Assembly (NCBI RefSeq): GCF_900230225.1
Contig: NZ_OCNH01000007.1
Coordinates: 186,001 to 250,000 of the forward strand
Source: Spirosoma fluviale
GTDB taxonomy: Bacteria; Bacteroidota; Bacteroidia; Cytophagales; Spirosomataceae
DNA length: 64,000 nt
Direction of reading: 5' to 3'
Below, piece after piece: positions 62,051 through 64,000 of this stretch. Numbering within the stretch: position 1 is the first letter of the stretch; each line of letters begins with the position of its first letter. The notes beneath the pieces are model-generated. The model saw only the letters and a program-made list of their open reading frames with translations, did not search any database and had not been told where the DNA came from. The position numbers and the translations under genes were made by a program.

Positions 62051-63049
62051 CTACATGCTCATTCGTGGCAGCGGGCTCACGGTTTGGGGTGTAAAATCGC
62101 CCTGCTCGTATTTGAATTTTGCGGCCATCGCAATCATGGCTGCATTATCGGTGCAGTACTCAAACTGGGGAATGTAGATGTTCCAACCCTGCTCTTCACC
62201 AAGTTTCGTCAGTGCCGTTCGCAGGCCACTATTCGCCGATACACCGCCAGCCACCGCTATTTCGGTAATTCCCGTTTCGCGGGCGGCCCGCTTCAGCTTA
62301 GCCAGTAGCATTTGCACTAAGGTGTGTTGAATACTGGCGCAAATATCGGCCAGATGCTCGTTAATGAATTCGGGATTGACTCTCATATTATCCCGCAGGA
62401 AATACATGATAGCCGTTTTAATCCCACTGAACGAGAAATCCAGATTGGGCATTTCGCTCATCGGAAACTTATAGGCCAGGGGGTTACCCTCTTTGGCATA
62501 CTTATCAATCAACGGCCCTCCGGGGTAGGGCAAGCCCAGTAATTTTGCCGATTTGTCGAAGGCCTCCCCCACAGCATCGTCCAGCGTTTGCCCCATAACG
62601 GTCATGTCGAGGGGTGTGTCGATGCGAACGATCTGCGTGTGGCCCCCACTCACCGTCAGGCACAGAAACGGGAAGGTCGGCTGGCGCGTTTCAATGAAAT
62701 GCGCCAATACGTGCGCCTGCATGTGATTGACTTCAATAAGCGGGACATTCAGACCCAGGGCCAGAGCTTTGGCAAAGGACGTTCCAACCAGCAAAGAACC
62801 CAGCAAACCGGGTCCTCGGGTAAACGCAATGGCCGATAACTCACTTTTTGGTAGATTTGCGTCGGCTAATGCCCGCTCAACAACCGGCAAAATGTGTTGC
62901 TGGTGCGCCCTTGAGGCTAATTCTGGGACAACTCCTCCGAATTGTTCATGAATTAACTGGGTGGCAATTACGTTCGATAGTATATGCCCGTTGACTAACA
63001 CAGCCGCCGACGTTTCGTCGCAGGAAGACTCAATGGCTAAAATATTCAC
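62051..63049 (-). CDS. tsaD: tRNA N6-adenosine threonylcarbamoyltransferase TsaD
   Basis: 332 residues. MNILAIESSCDETSAAVL start, TRGPGLLGSLLVGTSFAKALA, the metal-binding NHMQAHVLAHF (His-x3-His) near residue 110, SGGHTQIV and VAGGVSANSGLR are all typical. With TsaB, TsaC and TsaE it makes the t6A37 modification of ANN-decoding tRNAs. A minus-strand TAGTTTTG at 63054-63061 is a possible -7 element very close to the start. It is divergent from the TamB gene. Confidence 0.95.
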   Translation of the reverse strand: MNILAIESSCDETSAAVLVNGHILSNVIATQLIHEQFGGVVPELASRAHQQHILPVVERALADANLPKSELSAIAFTRGPGLLGSLLVGTSFAKALALGLNVPLIEVNHMQAHVLAHFIETRQPTFPFLCLTVSGGHTQIVRIDTPLDMTVMGQTLDDAVGEAFDKSAKLLGLPYPGGPLIDKYAKEGNPLAYKFPMSEMPNLDFSFSGIKTAIMYFLRDNMRVNPEFINEHLADICASIQHTLVQMLLAKLKRAARETGITEIAVAGGVSANSGLRTALTKLGEEQGWNIYIPQFEYCTDNAAMIAMAAKFKYEQGDFTPQTVSPLPRMSM

Positions 63050-63182
63050 TGTACAAAACTAATGGATAATGATTTCTACAAAAAGAACAATGCAAGTTGT
63101 GACTAAACCGTTCACTCGTTTATAGTGTCTAAGGTGTAGTCAATTTTCGTTATTTGTTGTAGATTAAGCATTTCCGCCCCGG

Positions 63183-64000
63183 ATGCGTCAGTTTTTCGCC
63201 ATATTTCTCAAAACACTGCTCTACCTTGTCCTCACGGTACTGGGTCTGGCTTTGGGCATTCTACTGAGTCTCCAGGTTCCGGCCGTTCAGACACGCCTGG
63301 CTCAGAAAGGCGCTGACTGGCTCTCGGAGAAGCTCCTTTTTCCGGTAACGATCGACGGGGTTTCGATCAAATGGTTCGACTCGCTGACGCTCGAAGGCGT
63401 GCAGATCAACGATCGGCAGGGACGGCCCATGATCACGGTCAAACGGCTCGATGCCGATTACAACCTCAAAAATCTGCTCGATTCATCGGCGCATAATATC
63501 CATCTGGATGAAGTGGTGCTGTACAAGCCCGACGTCAAAATGATCAAAAATCTGACGAACGGCGACACCAATCTCGACGACTTCATTGCCCGCATCGAAC
63601 AGCTCACCTCCGACCCTACCAAGCCGAGTATTCCAAATCAGAATGTGCCCTTTACCATTGGCCACATTCATCTGGTAGACGGCGCTTACACCCTCGAAGA
63701 CCCGCGTGAACCCTTCATGCACAACCGGGCGAACTTCGATTACAACCACTTCACGCTCCAGCATCTCAACGCCGAGGTTAGCAACTTCCTGGTGCTGGGC
63801 GATACCATTGCCTTCGTGGCAAAGGGCCTGTCGGGAATCGACCGCGACTCGCGGATAAAAATACGGCAGCTCGACACGCATTTCCTGTACTGCAACACCA
63901 AAATGGAGCTTGGGCGGTTATATGCCCACATCGGTAACTCGATTATCCGAAACGAACTGACGTTCCTCTACGATAAACCATCGGCGTTTGGTGATTTCAA
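63183..64000 (+). CDS. TamB-like translocation/assembly protein (5' part, runs off the window)
   Basis: 272 codons are visible from ATG 63183, open at the window end. An N-terminal TM anchor (LYLVLTVLGLALGILLSLQV) is followed by VQTRLAQKGADWLSEKLLFPVTIDGVSIKWFDSLTLEGVQI, given here in shortened form as VQTRLAQKGADW and TIDGVSIKWF. This is the AsmA/TamB-type start with beta-strand repeats as found in Bacteroidota. Full-length members are over 1000 residues and help outer-membrane protein or lipid transport across the periplasm. Confidence 0.8.
   Translation, partial: MRQFFAIFLKTLLYLVLTVLGLALGILLSLQVPAVQTRLAQKGADWLSEKLLFPVTIDGVSIKWFDSLTLEGVQINDRQGRPMITVKRLDADYNLKNLLDSSAHNIHLDEVVLYKPDVKMIKNLTNGDTNLDDFIARIEQLTSDPTKPSIPNQNVPFTIGHIHLVDGAYTLEDPREPFMHNRANFDYNHFTLQHLNAEVSNFLVLGDTIAFVAKGLSGIDRDSRIKIRQLDTHFLYCNTKMELGRLYAHIGNSIIRNELTFLYDKPSAFGDF

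Overview
The window looks like chromosome from a Bacteroidota bacterium of the Cytophagales, most like Spirosoma and its relatives. This is inferred from gene content and not from a marker-gene search. Supporting signs are two SusC/SusD pairs, the type IX secretion regulator PorX, ASPIC/UnbV and VCBS proteins, TMEM220-like and TIGR02757 proteins, a Bacteroidota-style TamB start, and several TAnnTTTG (-7) promoter motifs. No rRNA or tRNA gene was seen.

Layout. (1) 0-7.4 kb: core metabolism, with a HesB/IscA-like protein, HMG-CoA lyase with a TMEM220-like membrane protein, a TPR lipoprotein, galactokinase, a small transaldolase, an FtsE-like ATPase and a GH26 mannanase. (2) 7.5-29 kb: a nutrient-acquisition region. 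A SusC/SusD pair leads into an UnbV/FG-GAP protein and a vanadium-haloperoxidase-like phosphatase. A large secreted esterase and a haem-binding VCBS protein follow, then a second SusC/SusD pair that diverges from a ROK regulator. (3) 29-36.3 kb: PorX, a LysM/RlpA-like protein, a TIGR02757 protein, an aldose epimerase, a DUF1080 protein and an HEXXH protein. (4) 36.3-46.1 kb: the unusual part, an integron-like array. (5) 46.3-50.6 kb: P63C-domain protein, tyrosine recombinase, GIY-YIG protein and a small HTH protein, probably mobile-element genes. (6) 50.7-64 kb: an ALDH7-type dehydrogenase, a fasciclin protein followed by an ECF sigma/anti-sigma pair, secreted MsrB, PBP1A, a hydrolase, a VOC protein, a UbiA-like membrane protein, a MOSC protein, TsaD and the start of TamB.

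The array at 36.6-46.1 kb is the main discovery. Small, mostly unrelated and mostly minus-strand genes (two-TM proteins, a lipoprotein, hydrolase, TraB-like protein and several unknowns) are separated by eight complete and at least three broken copies of a recombination-site-like repeat. Each complete copy begins with an (A)CCCAAC-type box and ends with GTTGGGC or GTTGGGT, which fits the integron attC consensus RYYYAAC...GTTRRRY (site A has one mismatch). Between the boxes is a stem whose sequence changes from copy to copy while both arms change together. In the six short and medium copies the unpaired spacer next to the left box is always exactly one base longer than that next to the right box. 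This is what a folded single-stranded attC needs. The only tyrosine recombinase seen, 2.3 kb away, lacks the IntI-specific insertion and lies in the same direction as the cassettes. The system may therefore be an integron-like platform served by a non-canonical integrase, or a cassette cluster whose integrase is elsewhere.

In the rest of the window, three themes stand out: glycan uptake and breakdown under ROK-type control, extracytoplasmic stress signalling (fasciclin with SigK/RskA-like genes), and cell-envelope biogenesis (PBP1A, TamB, PorX, LysM/RlpA). Bases 1-177 hold no gene I can support.
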